Shown: positions 54,311 to 63,643 of the stretch, in pieces
Layout: each line of letters starts with the position of its first letter
Numbering within the stretch: position 1 is the stretch's first letter
NCBI RefSeq assembly: GCF_001293565.1
Contig: NZ_JXMU01000008.1
Location: 1 to 64,000 of the forward strand
Source of the DNA: Ahrensia marina
GTDB taxonomy: Bacteria; Pseudomonadota; Alphaproteobacteria; Rhizobiales; Rhizobiaceae
Direction: 5' to 3'
Length of the DNA: 64,000 nt
Notes under the pieces: model-generated
Told to the model about the DNA's origin: nothing
Databases searched by the model: none
Seen by the model: the letters and a program-made list of their open reading frames with translations, nothing else
Translations under genes and position numbers: made by a program

Positions 54311-55099
54311 TTATTTCTTGCCTTGTTTATTAAACGGCAAAAGCATTGGCGTCGTCTTTTTATAGGCTGAATAGGCAGGTCGGCTGCGCTCCAGATGTTT
54401 TTCTGTAAGCGGTATCGATACTGTAATCATAACGAACGTCAAAAGAGCAGGGCCGGCGAAGCTGATGAATGAGCCGGAAAGTGCAAAAGCTGCAAGCGAT
54501 ATGCCCCACCACAGAACGATTTCGCCAAAATAGTTCGGATGCCGCGAAAGCTTCCATAGGCCGTTTTTGACCAGTGCAAGAGATTTTGCGCTGTGACCCG
54601 CGTTTGCTTTGCCCGTGATCAACTGAAAATCCGACACCCATTCATATATAAAGCCGGCCAGAAATATCACTATGCCTAACCAGAACAATACAGGCATCGT
54701 CGCAAAATCGGTCCCGAATGCGACATGAAGAGGGGCTGCAATTAGCCAGAGCAGAACGGTTTGCAAAAGAAAAACAGTAAACAGGCTTTTCCACCAGAAG
54801 CCGCGGCCACCGTTTTTGCGCATCATCTGATAGCGTCCATCCTCTTCAAGAGTGCCGTGGTGACGGTTTACCAGATAACCGGCCAATCTCAGCGCCCATA
54901 ATATAACGGCCCCAAACAAAACCCATTCGTAAAACGAGCCTGTTCCAAGCAGGTAAAGGTTGATCCCGCCAATAACCGCAAAACCTGGCCCCCAATAATA
55001 GTCAATAACCCCTGCATCTTGTGTCATGACATTGATTAGCCATATTCCGGTGAAACAAGTTAACGTGACCATAAACGTCAATGCGAGAGCGATGTACAT
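54311..55099 (-). CDS. DUF1295/steroid-5-alpha-reductase-like membrane protein
   Basis: A 262-residue multi-pass membrane protein of the DUF1295 group, related to isoprenylcysteine methyltransferases and steroid reductases. Late conserved motif: LWKLSRHPNYFGEIVLWWGI near residue 188 and then ITVSIPLTEKHLERSRPAY near 230. The reaction and substrate are unknown; in eukaryotes and bacteria the fold reduces or methylates lipids. It lies between ldtR and ldtP on the opposite strand and shares the promoter region with ldtP. Confidence 0.82.
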   Translation of the reverse strand: MYIALALTFMVTLTCFTGIWLINVMTQDAGVIDYYWGPGFAVIGGINLYLLGTGSFYEWVLFGAVILWALRLAGYLVNRHHGTLEEDGRYQMMRKNGGRGFWWKSLFTVFLLQTVLLWLIAAPLHVAFGTDFATMPVLFWLGIVIFLAGFIYEWVSDFQLITGKANAGHSAKSLALVKNGLWKLSRHPNYFGEIVLWWGISLAAFALSGSFISFAGPALLTFVMITVSIPLTEKHLERSRPAYSAYKKTTPMLLPFNKQGKK

Positions 55100-55149
55100 A
55101 AATCCGGGATTACCTTCTGGTGGTCGCGCGATTGTTATTATGGTTTGCG

Positions 55150-55176
55150 CTTTGTTAAGTTGACGATGTTACGAAG
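55150..55176. promoter_or_regulatory. candidate LdtR site in the divergent ldtP promoter region
   Basis: GCTTTGTTAA at 55149-55158, followed by a second partial copy GATGTTACGAAGC (55164-55176). It shares TTGTTAA with the exact direct repeats in front of ldtR. The distance to the ldtP ATG is about 55 to 80 bp, suitable for an activator. Inference only. Confidence 0.4.
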
Positions 55177-55229
55177 CACTACATATTATAGTTTCGCAAT
55201 CTTATTTGTATCCACTACGCGGGAAACCA

Positions 55230-56504
55230 ATGACCGGATTTATTAAAAGCAATCGCCGCAACGTTTTAAAATCTGCAGCAGCGTTAGGCACGGCGGCATT
55301 TTTGCCATCTATGGCAAAGGCGCAGTCGTCAATTGGTGACATTTTACAATCGCCACAGCGGGGCAATTGGGATGATCAGTTTGATTCCGCCGGTTCCAGT
55401 AACAGGGCCGCTGTAGACAGCCGCCTGCCGATCTTGAGTCCACCGACAGTTTCTTATGTGGAAGCTGCGATCGACAATTATCGCGGTATCGTTTCGAATG
55501 GTGGATGGCCGCTCGTCAATGCTACCCAGCGTTTAAAGGTAGGTGTTCGTGATAATTCTGTGCGGCAATTGCGCCAGCGCCTTATCATTTCCGGCGATAT
55601 GGCCCGCAATTCCGGCGAAAGCACCACATTTGATTCATTCCTTGATGCAGGGCTGAAGCGCTTTCAGGCGCGCCACGGCATGGTTGCTGATGGCGTTATG
55701 GGCAATTACACGCTGGCTGCGCTCAATATTGATGCACGCACCCGCCTTGGTCAGTTGGAAACAAACCTTGTGCGTTTGCGTTCAATGTCCGGATTCCTTG
55801 GCGATCGCTTTGTCATGGTCAATATTCCCGGCACTGAACTGGAAGCAGTGCGCAATGGCCGCGTAGAACGCCGCCATAAAACAATCGTTGGCCGTGTTGA
55901 CCGCGAAACACCGGTTCTCTCGTCCAAGATTCATGAAGTTATTCTGAACCCGTATTGGACAGCACCAAAGTCGATTATCCGCAAAGACATCATTCCTTTA
56001 ATGCGAAAAGACCCGACTTATCTGACACGCAACAAAATCCGTCTGTTTGACGGCAGCGGTCAGGAAGTGGCACCTGAAACTGTGAACTGGTCTACTGATG
56101 AAGCCGTTGCGCTGCGTTTCCGTCAGGATCCGGGCAAAATCAACGCGATGTCATCCACCAAGATCAACTTCCATAATCCGCATGCCGTCTATATGCACGA
56201 CACGCCGCAGCAAAGCCTGTTCGGCAAGTTCTTGCGTTTTGAATCGTCCGGCTGCGTGCGAATACAGGATATTCGTGAGCTGTCTACCTGGCTGTTGTCA
56301 TCTGACTCCGGCTATACGCGCGGACAGATCGAGCAGATTATCAAGTCCGGCGAAAGCACACCAATTCAAATGACAACGCCTGTGCCGGTCTATTTCGTCT
56401 ATATCAGCGCATGGTCGACCGGTGACCGTGTGGTTCATTTCCGTGACGATATTTATAACCGTGATGGTGTAGGCGAGTTGGAAACTGCCGCTACGGCGCT
56501 TTAA
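55230..56504 (+). CDS. ldtP: L,D-transpeptidase LdtP with twin-arginine signal
   Basis: A 424-residue YkuD-family enzyme from ATG 55230 (GCGGGAAA upstream; the frame is open to 55206). The N-terminus NRRNVLKSAAALGTAAFL is a twin-arginine export signal. Residues 115-170 are a PG_binding_1 domain (VRQLRQRLIISGDMARN). The YkuD domain (about 190-400) has His in MHDTPQQ and the nucleophile Cys in SGCVRI near 342. It forms 3-3 cross-links or attaches envelope proteins to peptidoglycan. The ortholog LdtP of Liberibacter is regulated by LdtR, whose gene is upstream. Confidence 0.88.
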   Translation: MTGFIKSNRRNVLKSAAALGTAAFLPSMAKAQSSIGDILQSPQRGNWDDQFDSAGSSNRAAVDSRLPILSPPTVSYVEAAIDNYRGIVSNGGWPLVNATQRLKVGVRDNSVRQLRQRLIISGDMARNSGESTTFDSFLDAGLKRFQARHGMVADGVMGNYTLAALNIDARTRLGQLETNLVRLRSMSGFLGDRFVMVNIPGTELEAVRNGRVERRHKTIVGRVDRETPVLSSKIHEVILNPYWTAPKSIIRKDIIPLMRKDPTYLTRNKIRLFDGSGQEVAPETVNWSTDEAVALRFRQDPGKINAMSSTKINFHNPHAVYMHDTPQQSLFGKFLRFESSGCVRIQDIRELSTWLLSSDSGYTRGQIEQIIKSGESTPIQMTTPVPVYFVYISAWSTGDRVVHFRDDIYNRDGVGELETAATAL

Positions 56505-56537
56505 GTTTCAAACCCAAATCTGCAAGAAATTCCTGAC

Positions 56538-56568
56538 GGCGTATTCAATGTTTTGGATGCGCCGTTTT
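56538..56568 (+). terminator. possible terminator after ldtP
   Basis: GGCGTAT (56538-56544) pairs with ATGCGCC (56557-56563) with one wobble; TTTT follows. A short stem, so weak support. Confidence 0.35.
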
Positions 56569-56662
56569 GACGTCGATTATAGCGATGACATAGTGGCAAT
56601 CATCTGTTAGAGCGACCGCATGGGAAGAGCTTCATCTTCTAAATCATGAAAGGTGACCGTTT

Positions 56663-57979
56663 ATGTCGACTGATAGTGCTACTCTGACACAGTTTTCCAA
56701 CGATTTCTTCAATGAAACCTTGAGCGACCGCGATCCGGCTGTCTTTGGCGCTATCCGCAAGGAGTTGGGACGTCAGCGCCATGAAATCGAGTTGATTGCT
56801 TCTGAAAACATTGCCTCGCGCGCAGTGATCGAAGCACAGGGCTCAATCATGACCAACAAATACGCGGAAGGCTATTCAGGCCGCCGCTATTATGGCGGTT
56901 GCCAATATGTCGATATTGCCGAGAACCTTGCAATCGAACGTGTGTGCGAATTGTTCGGCTGTGAGTTTGCCAATGTTCAGCCCAATTCCGGCAGTCAGGC
57001 AAACCAAGCTGTCTTTATGGCGTTGGCAAAACCGGGCGACACATTGCTGGGTATGAGCCTTGATGCCGGCGGTCACCTCACGCACGGCGCACGGCCAAAC
57101 CAGTCCGGCAAGTGGTTCAACGCTGTTCAATATGGTCTGGATATCTCAACTGGTCTGATTGATTATGATCAGGTCGAGGCAATGGCAAAAGAACACAAAC
57201 CGCAGATCATCGTGGCCGGTGGTTCAGCCTATTCACGCGTGATCGACTTCAAGCGTTTCCGCGAAATCGCTGATTCTGTTGACGCAATTTTATGGGTTGA
57301 TATGGCCCATATCGCTGGACTTGTTGCTGCCGGTCTTCACCCGAGCCCGTTCCCGCATGCCCATGTTGCCACATCGACAACACATAAAACCCTGCGCGGC
57401 CCGCGCGGCGGCCTTGTGCTGACCAATGACGAGGCAATCGCCAAGAAAATCAATTCCGCTGTCTTCCCCGGTATTCAGGGCGGTCCTTTGATGCATGTGA
57501 TCGCCGGTAAGGCTGTTGCATTTGGTGAAGCGCTTCGTCCGGAATTTAAAACCTATATGAGCGCTGTTGCCGAGAATGCGAAAATACTGGCACAAACCCT
57601 TGTTGAAGGCGGCATGGACATTGTTTCCGGCGGTACGGACACCCATTTGATGCTGGTTGATTTGCGCCCGAAAGGCGTAACAGGCAAGGCAACAGAAGAA
57701 GCACTCGGACGTGCATTCATTACCTGTAATAAAAACGGTGTGCCGAATGATCCGCAAAAACCGACAATCACGTCAGGCATCCGCCTTGGTACGCCTGCGG
57801 CGACCACACGCGGTTTCGGCCCTGCGGAATTCCGTGAAGTTGGCAAGCTGATTGTCCGTATCGTTGATGGCGTGGCAGCAGCCGGTGAGGGCGGCGATAC
57901 TTCCGCCGTCGAGGCTTCTGTCAAGGAAGATGTCATCAAATTGACAGACCGCTTCCCGATTTATGATTATATGAGCTGA
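56663..57979 (+). CDS. glyA: serine hydroxymethyltransferase
   Basis: GlyA interconverts serine plus THF and glycine plus methylene-THF. The 438-residue PLP enzyme shows [16 protein letters not shown] near 76, and the PLP lysine in [14 protein letters not shown] near 242. AAAGGTGA lies before the ATG at 56663. It makes the methylene-THF that MetF (17315-18229) uses, though the genes are far apart. Gene order glyA-nrdR-ribD is usual in Hyphomicrobiales. No riboswitch is seen in the 158 bp upstream. Confidence 0.97.
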   Translation: MSTDSATLTQFSNDFFNETLSDRDPAVFGAIRKELGRQRHEIELIASENIASRAVIEAQGSIMTNKYAEGYSGRRYYGGCQYVDIAENLAIERVCELFGCEFANVQPNSGSQANQAVFMALAKPGDTLLGMSLDAGGHLTHGARPNQSGKWFNAVQYGLDISTGLIDYDQVEAMAKEHKPQIIVAGGSAYSRVIDFKRFREIADSVDAILWVDMAHIAGLVAAGLHPSPFPHAHVATSTTHKTLRGPRGGLVLTNDEAIAKKINSAVFPGIQGGPLMHVIAGKAVAFGEALRPEFKTYMSAVAENAKILAQTLVEGGMDIVSGGTDTHLMLVDLRPKGVTGKATEEALGRAFITCNKNGVPNDPQKPTITSGIRLGTPAATTRGFGPAEFREVGKLIVRIVDGVAAAGEGGDTSAVEASVKEDVIKLTDRFPIYDYMS

Positions 57980-57985
57980 TAAAAT

Positions 57986-58468
57986 ATGCGCTGCCCGTTT
58001 TGCCATTCAGAAGATACACAAGTTAAAGATAGCCGTCCCGCAGAGGACAACACGGCTATACGGCGGCGGCGTGTATGCAATGATTGCGGCGGGCGGCACA
58101 CAACATTTGAACGTGTGCAGTTGCGCGAGCTTTATGTTGTCAAGAAAAACGGCCGGAAAGTCGTTTTTGACCGAGATAAGCTTGCCAGATCATTTGAGAT
58201 CGCATTGCGGAAACGTCCGATTGAGGCTGACCGCATCGAAAGGGCTGTGTCCGGCATCGTGCGCCAGCTCGAAAGCAGCGGTGAGCAGGAAATTGCCTCG
58301 GATGATGTTGGCGCATTGGTGATGGAGGTTTTGAAAAACCTCGATGATGTTGGCTATGTGCGTTATGCATCCGTTTATAAGGATTTTCGCGATCCCAATG
58401 ATTTTCAGGAACTTCTGGGCGAGCTTGGTGGTCATTTGCCGACAGTTGAACCAGAAGTTCAAGATTAG
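57986..58468 (+). CDS. nrdR: transcriptional repressor NrdR
   Basis: NrdR represses ribonucleotide reductase genes in response to dATP/ATP. The 160-residue protein has the zinc ribbon CPFC (residues 3-6) and CNDC (31-34) with RRRRVC between, and an ATP-cone at about 49-139 ([37 protein letters not shown]). It starts 6 bp after glyA. Its targets (NrdR boxes) are not in this window as far as I can see. Confidence 0.97.
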   Translation: MRCPFCHSEDTQVKDSRPAEDNTAIRRRRVCNDCGGRHTTFERVQLRELYVVKKNGRKVVFDRDKLARSFEIALRKRPIEADRIERAVSGIVRQLESSGEQEIASDDVGALVMEVLKNLDDVGYVRYASVYKDFRDPNDFQELLGELGGHLPTVEPEVQD

Positions 58469-58485
58469 TATTTCAGGCGCATCAT

Positions 58486-59595
58486 ATGGCGGCTGAGACA
58501 TTCACAAAAACAGACGAACGGTTCATGGCAGCAGCCATTCGGCTCGGACGGCGGCATCTGGCCCGTACCGGTACGAACCCTTCGGTCTCAACGCTTCTTG
58601 TCAAGGATTTGGGCAACGGTCCTGTCATCGTTGGCAGCGGCATTACCGATATTGGCGGACGGCCCCATGCGGAGGCAGCAGCGCTGGCCGAAGCAGGAGA
58701 GCATGCACGAGGCGCAACGGCCTATGTGACATTGGAGCCATGCGCCCACCATGGCCGCACACCGCCTTGTGCCGTATCGCTTGTCAATGCGGGCATTACC
58801 CGTCTGGTCAGCGCCTTGACCGATCCCGATGACCGCGTATCGGGTAGAGGCTATAAAATTTTACGCGATGCGGACATAGCGGTTGCTGTTGGTTGTCTGG
58901 AAGATGAAGCGCGCAGCGTGCTTGGTTCTTACCTGAATCGATCCATGACAAAACGGGCGCAAGCGACTCTAAAACTTGCTGTTTCTGCCGATGGGATGAT
59001 TGGTGACCGCAAAGTTCAGCAATTGATGATCACGCAGGAGCAGGCGCGGCATCAAAGTCATTTGCTGCGCGCCGAGCATGAAGCCATCATTGTTGGTGTT
59101 GATACGGCAATCATCGATAACCCGACGCTGACCTGCCGGCTGCCTGGACTGGAAGACAGATCACCGGCGCGCATTGTGTTGGACACCGGTGCGAGGATGA
59201 GCGTTGATTGTGCATTGGTGCGCACCATTGAGCAGGCGCCGCTTTATGTTGCAACGGCTTATCCGCAATCCGACAGTGCGAAGGCACTGAGCGATCATGG
59301 CGTCAAAATCATAGCGTGTGATATTCATGAGGGCCGCATTGCGCTGCCTGAACTGATGGAAGATTTAGCCGGTATTGGCATCACCCGCGCTTTGGTTGAA
59401 GGCGGTGCGCAAATTGCAGCAAGTTTTTTAAACGATGCGCTTGTTGAAAATATTAGCCTGTTTGAAAGTGACGTGGTGGTCGGTAAAAGCGGCATTTCCA
59501 GCCCCGTATCAAGCAATGAGCTACCCGATGGTTTTGAAATCAAGCGACGCGCACTATTCGGGCCGGACAGATATTTTGAGATCGGAAGAGTGTAA
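58486..59595 (+). CDS. ribD: bifunctional riboflavin deaminase-reductase RibD
   Basis: RibD catalyses deamination and reduction of the pyrimidine intermediate of riboflavin synthesis. N-terminal deaminase (1-150): zinc site HAEAAAL near 63 and EPCAHHGRTPPC near 87. C-terminal reductase (150-365): NADPH-binding and substrate motif LKLAVSADGMIGD near 165 and ALVEGGAQIAASF near 300. Length 369 is normal. It is 17 bp downstream of nrdR, with ribE starting on the stop codon (TAATG). Confidence 0.96.
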   Translation: MAAETFTKTDERFMAAAIRLGRRHLARTGTNPSVSTLLVKDLGNGPVIVGSGITDIGGRPHAEAAALAEAGEHARGATAYVTLEPCAHHGRTPPCAVSLVNAGITRLVSALTDPDDRVSGRGYKILRDADIAVAVGCLEDEARSVLGSYLNRSMTKRAQATLKLAVSADGMIGDRKVQQLMITQEQARHQSHLLRAEHEAIIVGVDTAIIDNPTLTCRLPGLEDRSPARIVLDTGARMSVDCALVRTIEQAPLYVATAYPQSDSAKALSDHGVKIIACDIHEGRIALPELMEDLAGIGITRALVEGGAQIAASFLNDALVENISLFESDVVVGKSGISSPVSSNELPDGFEIKRRALFGPDRYFEIGRV

Positions 59596-60221
59596 TGTTC
59601 ACAGGCATCATCACGGATATCGCAACAGTTGAAAACGTTGAAGAACTGGCGAGCGGTAAGCTCTTTCGCATTCAAACATCCTATGACCCCGAAACGATCG
59701 ACATTGGCGCATCGATTGCCTGCGCCGGTGTATGTCTGACTGTGACGGCAAAATCGCCAGCCGGGAGCAACAGCCGGTGGTTTGAGGTCGAGGCTTGGGA
59801 AGAGGCTTTGCGTCTGACAAATGCGGCTGACTGGGAGCAGGGGACACGAATCAACACCGAGCGCGCGATGAAGGTCGGCGATGAATATGGCGGCCACATG
59901 GTGTCCGGCCATGTTGACGGCATTGCAGTTGTGACACGCATTGAAGCTGAAGGTGATGCAACACGTTTCTTTCTTGAAGCGCCGCAAGCATTATCAAAAT
60001 ATATCGCGCCTAAAGGGTCAGTCTGCCTTGATGGTACATCGCTGACTGTAAACAGCGTTGACGGCAATATTTTCGATGTTCTTCTCATTCGCCACAGCCA
60101 GGAAGTGACGACTTGGGGGCAGGTGCAAACCGGTGATAGGATCAATATCGAGATCGATCAGATTGCCCGATATGTAGAACGTTACATTTCGCGTCTTGCA
60201 GAGGCGGGTAAAGAGGCGTAG
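59595..60221 (+). CDS. ribE: riboflavin synthase alpha chain
   Basis: RibE dismutates two lumazine molecules to riboflavin. The 208-residue protein has the two similar barrels: first starts MFTGIITDIATVENVEE, second follows at about 98 with GDEYGGHMVSGHVDGIAVV and ends with a helix for trimerisation. SLTVNSVDGNIFDVLLI near 150 is family-typical. Overlaps ribD by one base. Confidence 0.96.
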   Translation: MFTGIITDIATVENVEELASGKLFRIQTSYDPETIDIGASIACAGVCLTVTAKSPAGSNSRWFEVEAWEEALRLTNAADWEQGTRINTERAMKVGDEYGGHMVSGHVDGIAVVTRIEAEGDATRFFLEAPQALSKYIAPKGSVCLDGTSLTVNSVDGNIFDVLLIRHSQEVTTWGQVQTGDRINIEIDQIARYVERYISRLAEAGKEA

Positions 60222-60256
60222 TCAGCCACTTCATTACATAACAGCCGGAACGTTAC

Positions 60257-60700
60257 ATGTCAGATGCCCCTCATTTTCTAATTGTCGAAGCCCGTTTTTA
60301 CGACGATATGGCGGATGCCTTGCTGGAAGGCGCGACATCCGCACTCGATGAAGCCGGAGTTACCTATGATGTGGTCACGGTGCCCGGCGCGCTCGAAATT
60401 CCCGCTGCCATTGCCTATGCAATAGATGGTGTGACCGAGTATGACGGTTATGTTGCGCTTGGTATGGTTATCCGCGGCGAGACCTATCATTTCGATATTG
60501 TATCCAATGAAAGCTCGCGCGCATTGATGGATTTGTCTGTTGCTGAAGGTGTGCCGCTCGGCAATGGTATTTTGACCGTGGAAAATGCAATTCAGGCTTG
60601 GGCGCGTGTTCGCAAAACCGAACTGGACAAGGGTGGATTTGCAGCGCGTGCCGCAGTCACGATGTATCATTTGAAAAACAAAATGTTGGGCCAGGACTAA
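60257..60700 (+). CDS. ribH: 6,7-dimethyl-8-ribityllumazine synthase, RibH1 type
   Basis: Lumazine synthase makes the lumazine precursor from the pyrimidine and butanone phosphate. The 147-residue protein shows the fold's [15 protein letters not shown] near 45, the GETYHFDIV catalytic His near 80, and [12 protein letters not shown] near 125. The normal family EQA-type segment is seen as [11 protein letters not shown]. Brucellaceae encode two such enzymes; a place in the rib-nusB operon fits RibH1. It overlaps nusB by one base (TAATG). Confidence 0.95.
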   Translation: MSDAPHFLIVEARFYDDMADALLEGATSALDEAGVTYDVVTVPGALEIPAAIAYAIDGVTEYDGYVALGMVIRGETYHFDIVSNESSRALMDLSVAEGVPLGNGILTVENAIQAWARVRKTELDKGGFAARAAVTMYHLKNKMLGQD

Positions 60701-61167
60701 TGGCTGAAGCAAAAACAAGATCAGCAAATAAACGCGGTGCAGCCCGTCTTGCGGCGGTACAGGCGCTTTTTCAGATGGATATTTCCGGCGCCGGTGTGCT
60801 TGAGATCGCAAGCGAATATGAGACCTTCCGCTTGGGTCAGGTTGTTGATGGCGAGGAATATGTGGCCGCCGATGCTGCCTGGTTCCGCGGTATTCTTTCA
60901 GGCGTTGTGCGCGATCAGACAAAACTGGACCCGATCATTCGCGAAGCATTGCAGGAAGATTGGCCACTATCGCGCATCGACAGCACCTTGCGTGCGATTT
61001 TGCGGGCAGGCACGTTTGAATTGCTTGAGCGCAAGGATGTGCCTGTTGCCGTGATCAATTCCGAATATATCGATATTGCAGCCGCATTTTATGAAGATGG
61101 CGACGAGCCCAAGCTCGTCAATGCTGTTCTGGACCGTATTGCCCGCAAATATCGTGAGAAAAAATGA
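60700..61167 (+). CDS. nusB: transcription antitermination protein NusB
   Basis: NusB binds boxA RNA with NusE/S10 in rRNA and lambda-type antitermination. The 155-residue product starts at ATG 60700, sharing a base with the ribH stop, which decides against the longer open frame from 60598. Marks: [16 protein letters not shown] near 14, [16 protein letters not shown] near 65, [11 protein letters not shown] near 102, and [26 protein letters not shown] at the end. Confidence 0.96.
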   Translation: MAEAKTRSANKRGAARLAAVQALFQMDISGAGVLEIASEYETFRLGQVVDGEEYVAADAAWFRGILSGVVRDQTKLDPIIREALQEDWPLSRIDSTLRAILRAGTFELLERKDVPVAVINSEYIDIAAAFYEDGDEPKLVNAVLDRIARKYREKK

Positions 61168-62375
61168 GCGATACGCTGGATTTGGGCGAGGCGAGACGAA
61201 CCGCCGCGACCTTTGCTATTTCCCAAGCCTTCGTCGGTGCCTGCGCGCCGATCGCCATATCCATTGGCGGTCTTGCCGGTCATTATCTTCTGGGCGCTGA
61301 CAAGACCCTCGCGACACTGCCTGTTACCGGATATAATATTGGCGTTGCGATTGGCGCTTTGCCCGCTGCGATGCTGATGCGCGCAATCGGGCGTCGTTAT
61401 GGTTTTTCAACCGGTGCGTTGGTTTCAAGTATCGGCGGTGTTCTGGCTGCGATGGCGCTCATCCAGCATAATTTTTGGTTCTTTGCCGCAGCGCTTATCG
61501 TGATTGGTGTCGGCGGATCATTTGTGCAGCAATACCGGTTTGCTGCCGCTGATGCTTCACCGCCAGCGTTCAAGCCAAAAGCAATTTCATGGGTTCTCGG
61601 CGGCGGGGTTTTTGCCGCGATCATCGGACCTCAAGCCGTTATTTTTACCAAAGATATGATGCAGCCTGTCAGTTTTGCCGGTGCATTTATATCAATCGTC
61701 GTTCTGGGCATTATTGGCGCAGGTATATTGATGACACTGCGCACATTGCCCGCACCGGTTGAAGACGCCGATGCGCCATCGGGCGCGGAACGCCCGACAC
61801 TGCAAATTATATCGCAGCCGCGGTTCTTAATTGCGTTTTTGTGCGGTGTTACCACTTTTGCCATGATGAGTTTTGTGATGACGGGCGCGCCGCTCGCCAT
61901 GATTGAATGTGGACATTCACTCGATGAAGCCACGCTTGGCATTTCATGGCATGTCATGGCTATGTTTGCGCCAAGCTTCTTTACCGGAAAGCTGATTGTA
62001 CGGTTCGGCAAAGAGAAAATCGTCGCAACCGGGCTGATTTTGCTGATTGGTTGCGCACTCGTTGCCTTGTCCGGTCTGGCGCTTTGGCAGTTTTGGTTCG
62101 CGCTGATTTTGCTGGGCGTTGGCTGGAACTTTGGATTTATCGGCGCGACTGCAATGCTTACCGATACATACCGTCCCTCTGAAAAGAACAAGATTCAGGG
62201 CCTGCATGACTTTGCGCTGTTTTCAACCGTTGCATTTGCATCATTGGCTTCCGGCGCAACGCTTAATTCTTACGGCTGGGACATGCTCAACTGGATATTA
62301 TTGCCGGTATGCGCAATCTCATTGCTTGTATTGCTCGCCCAATATTTGTTTGTCCGCCGCAAAACTCTCGCATAA
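61164..62375 (+). CDS. MFS transporter
   Basis: A 403-residue major facilitator protein with twelve predicted segments. The first-loop basic motif reads [18 protein letters not shown], and the sixth segment is followed by a hydrophilic loop rich in Asp and Pro ([13 protein letters not shown]). Substrate unknown. It starts inside nusB (ATGA), so it is in the rib operon transcript, with a bidirectional terminator at its end. Confidence 0.85.
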   Translation: MSDTLDLGEARRTAATFAISQAFVGACAPIAISIGGLAGHYLLGADKTLATLPVTGYNIGVAIGALPAAMLMRAIGRRYGFSTGALVSSIGGVLAAMALIQHNFWFFAAALIVIGVGGSFVQQYRFAAADASPPAFKPKAISWVLGGGVFAAIIGPQAVIFTKDMMQPVSFAGAFISIVVLGIIGAGILMTLRTLPAPVEDADAPSGAERPTLQIISQPRFLIAFLCGVTTFAMMSFVMTGAPLAMIECGHSLDEATLGISWHVMAMFAPSFFTGKLIVRFGKEKIVATGLILLIGCALVALSGLALWQFWFALILLGVGWNFGFIGATAMLTDTYRPSEKNKIQGLHDFALFSTVAFASLASGATLNSYGWDMLNWILLPVCAISLLVLLAQYLFVRRKTLA

Positions 62376-62412
62376 AAAAACACTGCAAACCGGATCAGGC
62401 TTGCAGTGCTTT
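62374..62412. terminator. bidirectional terminator between the MFS gene and bamE
   Basis: CACTGCAA (62381-62388) pairs exactly with TTGCAGTG (62401-62408); an A-run precedes and CTTT follows, so it acts in either direction for the convergent MFS gene and bamE. Confidence 0.85.
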
Positions 62413-62435
62413 GAATTGTCTATTTGAGTGACGGC

Positions 62436-62942
62436 TTAACGTCGTCCACTCAGAATGCTGGACGCTGAAGGTCCGCCAAGCGAGCCTGTCAAGATTTGAC
62501 CCAAGAATGTTTGGTCTCTGCCGCCGGTTGGTGTTGCACCAGCAATAAAGTCAAACACACGTCCGTCTTTAAGGCCGTAATCCGCGATCCGGCTAACAGT
62601 GTCTTCTTCATCGAAATAGATTGCAAAGACGCGCTGATCAACCAGCTTCGGCTTTAGAAACTGTGCCGAACGCACACGGGTCTGCGAAATGTAATAAAAT
62701 ACCTCGCCGCCGAAATTATTGGTAGTTGTCGGTGTGCCGAGCGCCAGCAATACCTGCTCTCGGCTTGATCCAACGGGTACCAGCGCCATGGTTTCTTCAT
62801 CAACCACATAGCCCTGCTTGAAGGTCTCTTTGGAGCCCAGAACATTGGATGTTGTGCAGCCTGATACGCCTAGCATTGCCACTGCAATTGCTGCTGCGAT
62901 AAAATGACCGTTTTTAGAGGCCTTGGAATTCTTTGCTGCCAC
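62436..62942 (-). CDS. bamE: outer membrane assembly lipoprotein BamE/OmlA
   Basis: BamE (SmpA/OmlA) is a small lipoprotein of the BAM complex that inserts beta-barrels in the outer membrane. The 168-residue product starts at GTG 62942, where AAGGAG lies 6 nt upstream; the open frame up to ATG 62969 has no such site. The lipobox is VSGC. The BamE domain (about 45-120) includes VPVGSSREQVLLALGTPT and YYISQTRV, and an extra C-terminal part. Divergent from the cytochrome chaperone gene, a usual Hyphomicrobiales arrangement. Confidence 0.92.
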   Translation of the reverse strand: MAAKNSKASKNGHFIAAAIAVAMLGVSGCTTSNVLGSKETFKQGYVVDEETMALVPVGSSREQVLLALGTPTTTNNFGGEVFYYISQTRVRSAQFLKPKLVDQRVFAIYFDEEDTVSRIADYGLKDGRVFDFIAGATPTGGRDQTFLGQILTGSLGGPSASSILSGRR

Positions 62943-63085
62943 GTCTATCTCCTTAGGCAGAGTACGCATACTCTTTATATTCTATTTTCCGGTACCGCAC
63001 ATAGCGTCTTCTTGCAAGCGCCAGCACAACGCGCTAGCAGCAAGCAAAAACTATTCGAGTGCCGAATAGAGCAAGGATTTGCATT

Positions 63086-63643
63086 ATGATTATGTCACTG
63101 TTTCGACCAAAAAAACAAAATCCGAATAAGAAAATCGTTTCCAAGCTCTATGCACAAATTATTGAGGCAGGGCGCCAGCCTGTTCTTTATGCTGAATGGG
63201 GCGTTCCTGATACGCCCATTGGCCGCTATGAGGCTATCGGCCTTCATATGATATTGTTTCTCTTTCGCACCAGAAGCGCCAAACCCGCGCTGGAAGAATT
63301 GAGCCAGGATGTGCTGGATGAGTTTTTCCTAGAACTGGACCATTCCGTGCGTGAGCTTGGCGTGGGTGATGCCGGAGTGCCCAAACGTATGAAAAAACTA
63401 GGCAAAATGTTTTACGGCCGCATGGGACCATATTGGAAGGCTTTGGATGATAATGACCTTGCAGCATTGAAAGAAGCGCTTGCCCGCAACATATTACCGG
63501 ATGAAAACGAGCAATTGGCAACAGAGCCTTTGGCCCAATATATGATCGATAGCGCTGCCCGTCTGGCAAAAATTGATGACGACAAATTGTTGCGCGGCGA
63601 GATCGATTTCCCGGAACCGCAAGGTATTGCTGTTTATGAATGA
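63086..63643 (+). CDS. ubiquinol-cytochrome c chaperone family protein
   Basis: A 185-residue protein of the CBP3-like family named after a chaperone for the bc1 complex. Start ATG 63086 is set by AAGGA at 63073-63077. Family parts: KKIVSKLYAQIIEAGRQPVLYAEWGVPDTPIGRYEAI region (residues 15-50) and MFYGRMGPYWKALDDNDLAALKEAL near 115. It lies between bamE and the DUF177 gene, an order usual in Hyphomicrobiales. Overlaps the next gene by 8 bp. Confidence 0.9.
   Translation: MIMSLFRPKKQNPNKKIVSKLYAQIIEAGRQPVLYAEWGVPDTPIGRYEAIGLHMILFLFRTRSAKPALEELSQDVLDEFFLELDHSVRELGVGDAGVPKRMKKLGKMFYGRMGPYWKALDDNDLAALKEALARNILPDENEQLATEPLAQYMIDSAARLAKIDDDKLLRGEIDFPEPQGIAVYE

Noticed and set aside
56505-56662. 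Glycine riboswitch before glyA
   Set aside because: No tandem aptamer-like pattern could be recognised in 158 bases; only a weak terminator-like stem.
57290-57757. 155-codon minus-strand frame inside glyA
   Set aside because: Shadow of a fully conserved gene.
58469-60256. FMN riboswitch in the rib operon
   Set aside because: Gaps between nrdR, ribD, ribE and ribH are 0-35 bp, too short for an RFN element.
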